Below are positions 1-6,685 of a DNA stretch of 10,154 bases, in pieces (position 1 is the first letter of the stretch; each line of letters opens with the position of its first letter). A program made the position numbers and the translations under genes. The notes beneath the pieces were generated by a model that was not told the DNA's origin, ran no database searches, and saw only the letters and a program-made list of their open reading frames with translations. This DNA comes from an uncultured Collinsella sp. (GTDB lineage: Bacteria > Actinomycetota > Coriobacteriia > Coriobacteriales > Coriobacteriaceae), in assembly GCA_902495265.1 (NCBI GenBank), contig CABUWR010000026.1:1-10154 (forward strand), given 5' to 3'.

Positions 1-201
1 CGCCGGCCCGCGGCCTTTGTCAGCCTGACCGATCGCGAGTTCGAAGTCGCCGAGCTCATCGCCCGCGGCCTCGACAACAAGGAGATCGCCGCCACCGCCT
101 ATATGGGCGAAGGCACCGTGCGCAACCACATCAGCTCGATCCTTGCCAAAATGGGTCTGCGCAACCGCACGCAGATCGCCATCGCCTACCTGCGGGGGTA
201 A
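1..201 (+). CDS. LuxR/NarL-family transcriptional regulator, C-terminal HTH (5' partial)
   Basis: The window opens in frame inside a coding region that gives 66 residues and stops at TAA 199-201. The segment is a GerE/LuxR-type helix-turn-helix: it begins with an LTDREFEVAELIARGL stretch, continues with the NKEIA turn, has the recognition-helix region GTVRNHISSILAKMGLRNR, and ends YLRG. The order and spacing match the C-terminal DNA-binding domain of NarL/FixJ-type response regulators and other LuxR-family proteins. The N-terminal half, which would show whether it is a phosphorylated receiver, a ligand-binding or a membrane sensor protein, lies outside the window, so its signal and targets are unknown. 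It is convergent with the hydrogenase operon, so it is not a member of that operon; whether it regulates it cannot be told. Family assignment is firm, specific role is not. Confidence 0.9.
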   Translation, partial: RRPAAFVSLTDREFEVAELIARGLDNKEIAATAYMGEGTVRNHISSILAKMGLRNRTQIAIAYLRG

Positions 202-254
202 TTGCCCGAAGACCGACCGCCCCGGCAAAGAAAAATAGCTGCTACCGATTTAAT

Positions 255-308
255 GCCATTTCAAAACTATGTCGGATTACGGGGCAAAAGTCGGAGCCCT
301 CATCCATA
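255..308 (-). repeat. Inverted copy (C) of a local repeat family
   Basis: Read on the minus strand this stretch contains ATGGATGAGGGCTC, then GCCCCGTAATCCGACAT, then GTTTTG. The same order of words occurs on the plus strand at 368-417 and 617-664. The copies differ at scattered bases, so this is an old or diversified repeat. With the copy at 335-422 it makes an imperfect inverted repeat of about 50 bp around a spacer of about 65 bp, which could fold into a large hairpin. Confidence 0.65.
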
Positions 309-334
309 GCCTCATTTTCTGCAAAATGACAGCC

Positions 335-422
335 CATCTACCTGCGGTTTTATTTTCACGGATATCGGCATGGTTGAGGGCTCGTGACTCAGCCCCGTAA
401 ACCGGCATTGTTTTGTTCGGGC
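335..422 (+). repeat. Copy A of the local repeat family
   Basis: It starts at CATCTACCTGCGGTTTT and includes CATGGTTGAGGGCTCG, AGCCCCGTAAACCGGCAT and TGTTTTGTTCG. It aligns along its length with 581-670 with small gaps. It carries the right arm (CCTGCGGTTTT) of the terminator hairpin seen in copy B but lacks the left arm, so it looks like a truncated unit. No convincing protein is encoded; the short reading frames across it are by-products of the repeat. Confidence 0.65.
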
Positions 423-569
423 GGCCCTGCACGAGCGCCTCCGCAAGTCTCGCGGGACCAAAATGATCCGTTTTCCTCCGCCCGCGGAGATCGGCCGACG
501 GCGCCCGCCACGAAATCGGCCCATCTACTACGTTTAACTCGATACCCCCGACCATAACCGCTTTTCATG

Positions 570-604
570 AAAACCGCAGGCTATCTACCTGCGGTTTTGT
601 TTTT
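570..604 (+). terminator. Intrinsic terminator, possibly bidirectional
   Basis: A perfect 11-bp stem (AAAACCGCAGG 570-580 with CCTGCGGTTTT 588-598) encloses a 7-nt loop and is followed by GTTTTT. On the plus strand it would end transcripts coming from the LuxR-type gene. On the minus strand the T-rich foot of the stem could also stop read-through from the hydrogenase operon. Confidence 0.75.
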
Positions 605-670
605 GCAATTTTCTGTATGGTCGGAGGTTCGCTATCCAGCCCCGTAATCCGGCATGGTTTTGTTCGTGGC
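581..670 (+). repeat. Copy B of the local repeat family
   Basis: It contains CTATCTACCTGCGGTTTT, ATGGTCGGAGGTTCG, CCAGCCCCGTAATCCGGCAT and GGTTTTGTTCG in the same order as copy A. It overlaps the complete hairpin terminator at 570-604, so the repeat unit probably included a terminator originally. The region between copies A and B (423-569) is GC-rich, has a small CTCCGC/GCGGAG hairpin at 476-489, and shows no supported gene. Confidence 0.65.
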
Positions 671-694
671 GGTACAACCGCGCGTTTAAGCGCG

Positions 695-726
695 GGGCCG
701 GTGGGGCAGTTTTGCCCCACCGGCCC
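695..726 (-). terminator. Perfect 14-bp hairpin at the 3' end of the ech operon
   Basis: Positions 695-708 pair without mismatch with 713-726 around a 4-nt loop (GTTT); the stem is very GC-rich (GGGCCGGTGGGGCA). It begins 33 nt after the echF stop codon. No run of T follows on either strand, so it is not a textbook intrinsic terminator. It may be an mRNA-protecting or pausing structure that works with the 570-604 hairpin downstream. Smaller overlapping hairpins follow at 678-695 and 669-681. The structure is certain; its function is inferred. Confidence 0.5.
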
Positions 727-758
727 TATCCCAGCGCTATACCAGCCCCAGTCCAGAG

Positions 759-1100
759 TTATTCCGGTTTGGTTTCTACCGTGGGAGTCTTGTTCGCCGC
801 AACTGGAGTGCGGGCGGTGTCCATGCTCAGACAGTGCTTGGGGCAGCTCTCGATGCACTCGCCGCACACCACGCAGGCGTACGGGTCGATCGACCAGGTG
901 CCGCCTTTGCGATCGACCGCGAGCGCGCCCGCCGGGCAACGCCGCGCGCACATGCCGCAGCAGATGCACACGTCCATGTCATTGACGATATGCCCGCGCA
1001 GGCGCTCGGGCGCCGTCAGCTTCTCCTGCGGATAGCACACCGTGACCGGCTGCTTGACCATAGAACCCAAGGCCGTCTTGGCAAATGTCAGTAAACTCAT
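759..1100 (-). CDS. echF: Ech hydrogenase subunit EchF, 2x[4Fe-4S] ferredoxin-like protein
   Basis: A 113-residue protein of the NuoI/HycF/EchF class that would take electrons from ferredoxin and hand them to the EchC cluster. Two [4Fe-4S] motifs are visible: C45-x2-C48-x2-C51-x3-C55-P and C76-x2-C79-x2-C82-x3-C86-P. Two additional cysteines (C47, C90) are not part of the standard pattern. The N-terminus (about residues 1-40) is the short amphipathic lead typical of EchF. The last 20 residues are Pro/Thr/Lys-rich and probably disordered. The ATG lies 7 nt after the echE stop, with AAGG about 10 nt upstream, so it should be translated in tandem with echE. It is the last gene of the operon. HycF/HyfH-type subunits are the main alternative, but the separate EchC, EchD and EchE genes favour Ech. 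Confidence 0.9.
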   Translation of the reverse strand: MSLLTFAKTALGSMVKQPVTVCYPQEKLTAPERLRGHIVNDMDVCICCGMCARRCPAGALAVDRKGGTWSIDPYACVVCGECIESCPKHCLSMDTARTPVAANKTPTVETKPE

Positions 1101-1107
1101 GCCGCGC

Positions 1108-2196
1108 CTACCTTTCCGTGCAGCTAATGCAGGGGTCGATGGTCAGGATAATCATGGGCACGTTGGCAAGGAGCACGCCCTGCAGCGCATGCGTCAGACC
1201 CGCCAGGTTCTGCGACGTCGGCGTACGCACGCGAAAACGGTCCAGGTTCTTGGTGCCGTTACCGCGCACATAGTAATACGCCTCGCCGCGCGGCTGCTCA
1301 ATCACAACCTCGCCACGCGCGCCGTCGGCCGGCGTGAGCTTGGTGCGCCCGCCGATGCCGTCGTGCGGAATCTTGCCCACAAGCTCCTTGATGATGTCCA
1401 TGGCCTGCGTGACCTCGGCACAACGCACCAGGCAGCGGGCATAGCAGTCGCCATCGCTAGCAACGATAGGCTCAAACGCGGCCAGGTCCGCATAGGCGCC
1501 GTCGCCGAACATGCGCACGTCGTAATCCACGCCCGAGGCGCGACCGAACGGGCCGACCATCGACAGATTAAGCGCTTCCTTCTTGCTAATCACGCCCACG
1601 TCATGCAGGCGCTCGCCGCAGCTATTGTCGTCCAAAAACGTATGCACCAGGGCCTCGTAGTCGGGGCGCATGGCGTCAAGCGTCTGGACAATGCCGGCCA
1701 GCTCGGAGTCCTCGATATCGTGCTTAAGGCCGCCGATCTCGTTAATCGAAAGGATCACGCGGCCGCCGCAGGTGCTCTCAAAAATCTTGAGAATCTGCTC
1801 GCGCAGGGTCCACGAGCGATAGAACAGCGCCTCGAAGCCAAAGGCATCGGCGAGCAGGCCCAGCCACAGCAGGTGTGAGTGAATGCGCGAAAGCTCGTGC
1901 AAAATGGTGCGGATATACTGCACGCGGCCGGGCACCTCGATGTCGAGCATGCGCTCGCAGGCGCTGGCATAGCCGCAGCTATGGCCCACGGCGCAGATGC
2001 CGCAGATGCGCTCGGCGATGTACCCAAACTGATGCATATCGCGCTTTTCGGTGAGCTTCTCGAGTCCGCGGTGCACAAAGCCGATCTGCGGAATTGCCTC
2101 GATGACGCGGTCGTCCTCGATCACCAGGTCCAGATGAAGCGGCTCGGGCAGCACCGGGTGCTGCGGGCCAAACGGAATAACGGAGCGATGTGCCAT
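1108..2196 (-). CDS. echE: Ech [NiFe]-hydrogenase large (catalytic) subunit EchE
   Basis: A 362-residue NuoD/HycE-C-terminal homologue that binds the [NiFe] centre and interconverts protons and H2. The N-terminal region reads GPQHPVLPEPLHLDL and IGFVHRGLEKL, typical of the 49-kDa/hydrogenase family. The first metal motif is ERICGICAVGHS with C65 and C68. The second is DPCISCTER with C355 and C358 at the extreme C-terminus. All four nickel-ligand cysteines are therefore present, which separates it from the complex I subunit NuoD, which lacks them. The stop codon comes directly after the motif's Arg, so there is no C-terminal extension for a maturation protease to remove. The gene starts 5 nt after echD; the AAGGAGG ribosome site lies inside the end of echD, about 10 nt before the ATG, pointing to coupled translation. 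Confidence 0.93.
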   Translation of the reverse strand: MAHRSVIPFGPQHPVLPEPLHLDLVIEDDRVIEAIPQIGFVHRGLEKLTEKRDMHQFGYIAERICGICAVGHSCGYASACERMLDIEVPGRVQYIRTILHELSRIHSHLLWLGLLADAFGFEALFYRSWTLREQILKIFESTCGGRVILSINEIGGLKHDIEDSELAGIVQTLDAMRPDYEALVHTFLDDNSCGERLHDVGVISKKEALNLSMVGPFGRASGVDYDVRMFGDGAYADLAAFEPIVASDGDCYARCLVRCAEVTQAMDIIKELVGKIPHDGIGGRTKLTPADGARGEVVIEQPRGEAYYYVRGNGTKNLDRFRVRTPTSQNLAGLTHALQGVLLANVPMIILTIDPCISCTER

Positions 2197-2201
2197 GGAC
2201 C

Positions 2202-2903
2202 TTACGCCTCCTTTTTCTGCTTGTCGCGGGCGGCCTTGGCGGCAAGCGCCGCGCGGACCTTGGCCGCTTTCTCGGGATCCATGGCGGCGAGCTTTGCTTC
2301 CAGCTCGGCGGCTTTGAGCGCGGCCTTGGCGGCAGCTTCATCGTGCTGAGCATCGGAGCCGGCAGCCACAGCGGGCTGAGCGACAGTAGCACCCGCAGCA
2401 CCCTCCCCCGCAGCGGCCGCGGCAGCGGCGGCCTTCTCGGCCGCAGCCTTGCGCGCCTTGGCCTCGGCAGCGGCACGGACCTTCATGGCCTTCTCGCGCG
2501 CAGCCTTCACCTCGGGCGTGATAACGCTCATGGGTTCGGCAGTCGAGACCTGGTAGAAAAAGCCCTTAAAGTCGAGCTGCATGTCGGTGATGGCAAGTCC
2601 AAATAGGTCGTGGACCTCATTTTCAAACGGGAACACCGCGGAGTAATACGAGCTGATGGACGGAATCTCCTGGCACTGGTCGATGCCCTCAACCACCAGG
2701 TTCTCAATCGCATAGCTGCCGTCCTGAGCGATCCGCTCCTGAGCAGCACGAACGTTGATAAACGTATAGACCAGGCGATACGATCCGTCGTCCACACAGC
2801 GCTCGGCGTGCATTTGCACAAAGCGCGCGCCGACGCCCTTGAGCGCCTGGACATGCGACAGGAGCTCGTCGATCCCGACGGTGGTATAGATTGCCTTTTG
2901 CAT
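2202..2903 (-). CDS. echD: Ech hydrogenase subunit EchD (NuoC-like) with long Ala/Lys-rich tail
   Basis: Residues 1 to about 125 form a NuoC/30-kDa-type domain that packs against the large subunit. The family signature is FPFENEVHDLFGLAI at about residues 91-105. The domain carries no cofactor in known relatives. From about residue 130 to 233 the protein changes character: a low-complexity tail in which 46 of the last 103 residues are alanine, with many Lys, Glu and Arg and likely helical. EchD proteins usually end near the core, so this tail roughly doubles the gene. The ATG overlaps the echC stop by one base (TAATG), a sign of translational coupling. In formate hydrogenlyase enzymes this domain is fused to the large subunit; here it is separate, as in Ech. 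Confidence 0.88.
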   Translation of the reverse strand: MQKAIYTTVGIDELLSHVQALKGVGARFVQMHAERCVDDGSYRLVYTFINVRAAQERIAQDGSYAIENLVVEGIDQCQEIPSISSYYSAVFPFENEVHDLFGLAITDMQLDFKGFFYQVSTAEPMSVITPEVKAAREKAMKVRAAAEAKARKAAAEKAAAAAAAAGEGAAGATVAQPAVAAGSDAQHDEAAAKAALKAAELEAKLAAMDPEKAAKVRAALAAKAARDKQKKEA

Positions 2904-3505
2904 TACTCGGCCTCCTTTGCAGCGGCGGGCGCGGCGGACCTGGTGGACACGTTGACCTCGACGCCGTCACCGGCGACGGCCCCGGCCCCGGCCCCCGCAG
3001 CCACAAACCCGTCCTCGCCCAGCTCAACGCCACCGTCCCAGGTTGCGGCACCGCCCACGGTGAGCGGGTCACCGCCAGCACGCATCACGGCCTCCTTCTG
3101 GTCCAGGATGCCGCACGCCTCCACGATGGCATCGATCACCGTCTCGGGGCGAATGGCGCACCCGGGCGCGTACACGTCCACGGGAATCGCGCGGTCCACG
3201 CCGCCGATCACGTTGTAGGCATCGCGGAACACGCCGCCCGAGCACGCGCAGATGCCGCACGCCACCACGCACTTGGGCTCGAGCATCTGGTTGTAGATCT
3301 GGCGCACGACGGGCAGGTTCTGGGCATTGACCGAACCCGTCACCAAAAAGATATCCGCATGCTTGGGGTTGCCGGTGTTGACCACGCCAAAACGCTCCGC
3401 ATCGAACAGTGGCGTGAGCGAGGCCAGCACGTCGATATCGCATCCGTTGCAGCTCGAGCCGTCGTAATGAATAACCCACGGCGAGCGCGACATTTTATGA
3501 TCCAT
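2903..3505 (-). CDS. echC: Ech hydrogenase small subunit EchC (NuoB-like)
   Basis: A 200-residue NuoB/HycG/EchC-family protein that holds the [4Fe-4S] cluster next to the [NiFe] site. Visible features are SSCNGCDIDVLA (C19, C22), the GSVN turn near 57-60, the Cys-rich ACGICACSGGVF stretch (C83, C86, C88) and YAPGCAIRPE with C116, where relatives usually have PGCPP-RPE. Extra cysteines at 79, 86 or 88 make the exact third ligand uncertain from sequence alone. Residues from about 145 onward are a Gly/Ala/Val-rich tail with no family motif. The start ATG is 8 nt after AGGAGG, and the TAG stop of the preceding echAB gene forms part of that ribosome site. A second ATG four codons in is a weaker start candidate. 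Confidence 0.92.
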   Translation of the reverse strand: MDHKMSRSPWVIHYDGSSCNGCDIDVLASLTPLFDAERFGVVNTGNPKHADIFLVTGSVNAQNLPVVRQIYNQMLEPKCVVACGICACSGGVFRDAYNVIGGVDRAIPVDVYAPGCAIRPETVIDAIVEACGILDQKEAVMRAGGDPLTVGGAATWDGGVELGEDGFVAAGAGAGAVAGDGVEVNVSTRSAAPAAAKEAE

Positions 3506-3517
3506 GGATGCCGCCTC

Positions 3518-6400
3518 CTAAATAAACACGTCGACGAGGATGGGCATAAGGTTGAGCAGGCCAAACACCAGCGCCACGCCCCATCCGAGCTTAAAGCAGC
3601 TGCGCCAGGTGCTGCGGGCAAAGGTGTTGTCGATGAGCACCTCGACAAAATACGTCGCGGCCATCACGACCAGGGCTACGACCCAGCTCACCGGGTTGTC
3701 CCAAACAAAGAACATGCCCACCCACATCAAAAACAGCATGGTCTCGCACCAGTGCATAAGGGTCATCTTGGCCAGCGTGCCGCCGCTCATCTCGGTGGCG
3801 ACGCCCTGGACGATCTCCTGATGCGCGTGATGCGAATACGAAAGATCGAACGGCGACTTGCGCAGCTTGATGGTAAGCACCGCGAGCAGCGCGAGGAAAA
3901 TGGGCGCGCTGTACACGATGATGGGGGCCGACTGCCCCGTCACGGCGATGGAATCGAAGCTGTCGGTGGCAAGATACAGGCCCACGCTCATCAGCAGAAC
4001 GGCGGGCTCGTAACTCATAACCTGCAGCAACTCACGATCGGCGCCGACCTGGGCAAACGGGCTTTGCGTCGAGGCGGACGCCAACACCACAAAGATCGCG
4101 GCGAGCGTAACCATAAAAGCGCACAGCAGCGTGTTGGAGCCCGACACAAAGATGCCGCCGCCCACCACGGTAAAGATGAGCGCACACGCCATGTAGGTAT
4201 CGTCCATGGTGTTTACGCTGGCAGGGGCCTTGCGCAGCAGCTTGGCAACGTCGTAGAAGGGTTGCAGCAGGCGCGGGCCCACGCGGCCCTGCATGCGGGC
4301 CGAAAGTTTGCGGTCAAGACCGTCGATCAGGCCGCCCACGAGCGGCGCCAGCAAGGCAAACGCCACGGTGCCAATAAATATGCCCACGACGCCCGAGCCC
4401 TCGAAATACTTACCGCGCAGCACCGAGGGCGCGCTCATGGCAAGCCGCTCGGGTCCAATCCACGCGCAACACAGCAGCGCAAACAAGATAATGCTGCAGC
4501 ACACGACGCTACCCGCGGGGCCAATGCGCTTCTCGCCAAGGGCGTCCTCCGAGTACCAATTGCGCTTTTCGGCCTTCACCTCGCGTCCCATCGAGCCGCG
4601 GAAATGGCGATATTTATCGGTTCCCACGCCCGAAAGGTACACGTTGACGTGCGGCTTATTGCTCACACGGAATGAAGTCAGCAGCACCACGGCGATAAAC
4701 GCCACGATAACCACCATCAGATACATGGCGTCCTTGCCGATAACGTACGGCACGCGGCCAAACACCATGGCCAAGTAAGGCGACACCAGACCGCTCGAGA
4801 TGAGCGGAAACGCCACGCAGCACAGAATCAGCAGCGCGGCGATGGTGTTGAGCGCCATCCATTCGGTCTTATGGACATTGACCTCAACGTTTTGAGCCGT
4901 GGGGTCGACGCCCGAAAGCTTGGCGAGCCACTTGCCCCAGAAGAAAAACGTCGCGGCCGAGCCAAAGGCAAGCACCATGATCATGAGCACGTTGCCGGTC
5001 TGCGCAAACGCCACCAGGGCGCCCCACTTGGACACGAGCATGCCAAACGGCGCCACAAACATGCCCATGATGCCCAGCATCATCAGACGCGTCAGGTGAG
5101 GCATGCGGCTGAACATGCCGTCCATGTCCTCGATATTGCGGCTGCCGATATGGTGCTCGGCCGTGCCCACGCACAGGAACAGCAGCGACTTTGCCACCGT
5201 GTGGAACAGGATCAGGAAGATGGCCGCCCATACGGCCTCGGGCGCGCCGACGCCCAGGCAGGCACTGATGAGGCCCAAGTTGGAAATGGTGGAGTACGCG
5301 AGCACGCGCTTGGCGTTGCTCTGCGAGATAGCCATGAGGGCAGCGAGCAAAAACGTGATGGCACCCACACTCGTGACCATAAAGCCGGTCACGGGATAGA
5401 TAGCATAGAGCGGGCTCAGCTTGACCATCAGGAACACGCCGGCTTTGACCATGGTTGACGAGTGCAGCAGGGCGCTCGTGGGGGTGGGGGCAACCATGGC
5501 ACCGAGCAGCCAGGTATGGAACGGCATCTGCGCGGCCTTGGTAAGGGCGGCGAGCGACAGCAGAACGACCGGCATCACCAGCAGCGCGGACTGCGCGGTT
5601 CCGGCGCCGGAAAGCTCGATCATACCCGAGATGGTCAGCGGCATGCCGTTAACGTGCAGGAACATAAGGCCTGCCAAAAACGCGATGCCGCCCAGCATGT
5701 TGAGGATGATCTGGGTGAAAGCGTTTTTAATGGCCTCGGGCGTGCGCGTGTAGCCAATCATGAGGAACGAGCACACGGTGGTGATTTCCCAGCCGCAGAA
5801 CAGCCACTCAAGGTTGTCGCTCGTCACGATGACGAACATGGCCGAGAGGAACAGGAACATGAGCGCCAGGAACTGTGGGCGACGGTCGGGCGCGGTCTGC
5901 CCGCGCAGCGCGGCCTCGTGCTCGTCATGGGCCTGGAAGTCCTTCATGTAGCCCAGGGCATACACGCAGATAAGGCTGCCGACGATGCCGACGGCGAGAA
6001 CCATGATCACGCTCATGTAGTCCAGGTAGAGCGGGGTGGCGGTGACGGCTTCGGTCGCGGGCAGCGTCATGGCTGCAAAGGCGAGCGAGCCCACCAGCTG
6101 GACTATGCCGAACACCGTGGTGAGCGCGTTCCTATATTTGTACGCGTTGTACAGGATGACGGCGCACAGGATGACATCGATGGCGGAGCTGATGATGGAG
6201 AGCACGTGCGAGGCGCCGGGGGCAACCTCAAAGCTCTGCGGACCCGTGCCAAAAAACATGACGGCGACTACAACTGTCACCGCCATAATAATGCCGGAAC
6301 CTATGAGCCCCACCGCATCGCGGGCGCGGTCACCGCGCGCGAGCAGCATGCCCAGCGCCGGTACCAGCGGAAACAGGGTAAGGAAATACAGTAGCGTCAT
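3518..6400 (-). CDS. Fused Ech membrane subunits EchA (NuoL/antiporter-like) and EchB (NuoH-like)
   Basis: One uninterrupted 960-residue frame holds two proteins that are separate in known Ech complexes. Residues 1 to about 650 are the antiporter-like module: many membrane helices, WEITTVCSFLMIGY (E205), LTKAAQMPFHTWLLGA (K288, H295), HSSTMVKAGVF (K319), SNAKRVLAYSTISNLGL (K364) and FHTVAKSLLFL (K404), the charged residues of the proton-translocation path. Residues about 575-630 form a charged, soluble-looking linker, followed by a helix at 631-647. Residues about 665-960 are NuoH-like: LSARMQGRVGP, YDVAKLLRKAP, FAQVGADRELLQVMSYEPA and RKSPFDLSYSHHAHQE. The start has GGGGGAG 7 nt upstream. 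Together it would anchor the hydrogenase and couple electron flow to ion pumping. The NuoL-like part could alternatively be named HyfB-like. Confidence 0.92.
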   Translation of the reverse strand: MTLLYFLTLFPLVPALGMLLARGDRARDAVGLIGSGIIMAVTVVVAVMFFGTGPQSFEVAPGASHVLSIISSAIDVILCAVILYNAYKYRNALTTVFGIVQLVGSLAFAAMTLPATEAVTATPLYLDYMSVIMVLAVGIVGSLICVYALGYMKDFQAHDEHEAALRGQTAPDRRPQFLALMFLFLSAMFVIVTSDNLEWLFCGWEITTVCSFLMIGYTRTPEAIKNAFTQIILNMLGGIAFLAGLMFLHVNGMPLTISGMIELSGAGTAQSALLVMPVVLLSLAALTKAAQMPFHTWLLGAMVAPTPTSALLHSSTMVKAGVFLMVKLSPLYAIYPVTGFMVTSVGAITFLLAALMAISQSNAKRVLAYSTISNLGLISACLGVGAPEAVWAAIFLILFHTVAKSLLFLCVGTAEHHIGSRNIEDMDGMFSRMPHLTRLMMLGIMGMFVAPFGMLVSKWGALVAFAQTGNVLMIMVLAFGSAATFFFWGKWLAKLSGVDPTAQNVEVNVHKTEWMALNTIAALLILCCVAFPLISSGLVSPYLAMVFGRVPYVIGKDAMYLMVVIVAFIAVVLLTSFRVSNKPHVNVYLSGVGTDKYRHFRGSMGREVKAEKRNWYSEDALGEKRIGPAGSVVCCSIILFALLCCAWIGPERLAMSAPSVLRGKYFEGSGVVGIFIGTVAFALLAPLVGGLIDGLDRKLSARMQGRVGPRLLQPFYDVAKLLRKAPASVNTMDDTYMACALIFTVVGGGIFVSGSNTLLCAFMVTLAAIFVVLASASTQSPFAQVGADRELLQVMSYEPAVLLMSVGLYLATDSFDSIAVTGQSAPIIVYSAPIFLALLAVLTIKLRKSPFDLSYSHHAHQEIVQGVATEMSGGTLAKMTLMHWCETMLFLMWVGMFFVWDNPVSWVVALVVMAATYFVEVLIDNTFARSTWRSCFKLGWGVALVFGLLNLMPILVDVFI

Positions 6401-6429
6401 ACCATCACTCCCCCATGCAAAAACGCTGC

Positions 6430-6457
6430 AATTGTTTAACGTTATAGCTCAATTGAG
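6430..6457 (-). promoter_or_regulatory. Candidate promoter/operator region of the ech operon
   Basis: Three palindromes sit side by side 30-57 nt upstream of the echAB start: CAATTG (6430-6435), TAACGTTA (6437-6444) and CTCAATTGAG (6448-6457). On the minus strand a -10-like TATAAC (6441-6446) overlaps the middle one. No good -35 hexamer stands at the right distance, so an activator might be needed or the promoter may lie elsewhere. This is a weak call based on clustering in an AT-rich patch. Confidence 0.3.
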
Positions 6458-6650
6458 GAGTAGCAGCGGCAGGTTTTCGGTCAACTGGGGAGTTTTAGGC
6501 GTACGGGGCAAGGGCGTGTCCGCTTTGGAGCAGAGAGGCGACGCTCCCCCTATTGCAGCGATGGGCGCGCGGGCACTGCACGCGGTTTATTGGCCACTTT
6601 GAAGGATGTCCCGATAGGCACGCGGCGATCCGAAAAGTTGGCACGGCAAG

Positions 6651-6673
6651 AAAAATGCGCCCCCGTGGGCGCA
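6651..6673 (-). terminator. Intrinsic terminator of the double-HTH gene
   Basis: On the minus strand a perfect 7-bp stem (TGCGCCC, loop ACGG, GGGCGCA) is followed by TTTTTCTT. It lies 12 nt after the stop codon of the gene at 6686-7081. It should separate that gene from the ech operon downstream on the same strand. Confidence 0.85.
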
Positions 6674-6685
6674 CCATCCCGTTCG

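Noticed and set aside
277..555. 92-residue minus-strand frame through the 5' intergenic repeats
   Set aside because: It runs across repeat copies A and C, has no good ribosome site and no domain; it is probably created by the repeat sequence.
1108..2196. EchE as a complex I NuoD subunit
   Set aside because: Both CxxC metal-binding motifs of [NiFe] hydrogenases are present, which NuoD lacks.
2891..4675. 594-residue plus-strand open frame antisense to the ech genes
   Set aside because: It is rich in His, Arg, Ala and Gln with no recognisable domain and lies opposite clearly conserved hydrogenase genes; GC-rich coding DNA routinely leaves such open antisense frames.
6495..6677. Frame in the -1 register after the double-HTH gene, next to an A-rich stretch, as a possible frameshifted OrfB
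   Set aside because: The 60 residues show no DDE integrase features, the slippery site is weak, and a strong terminator lies within the region.
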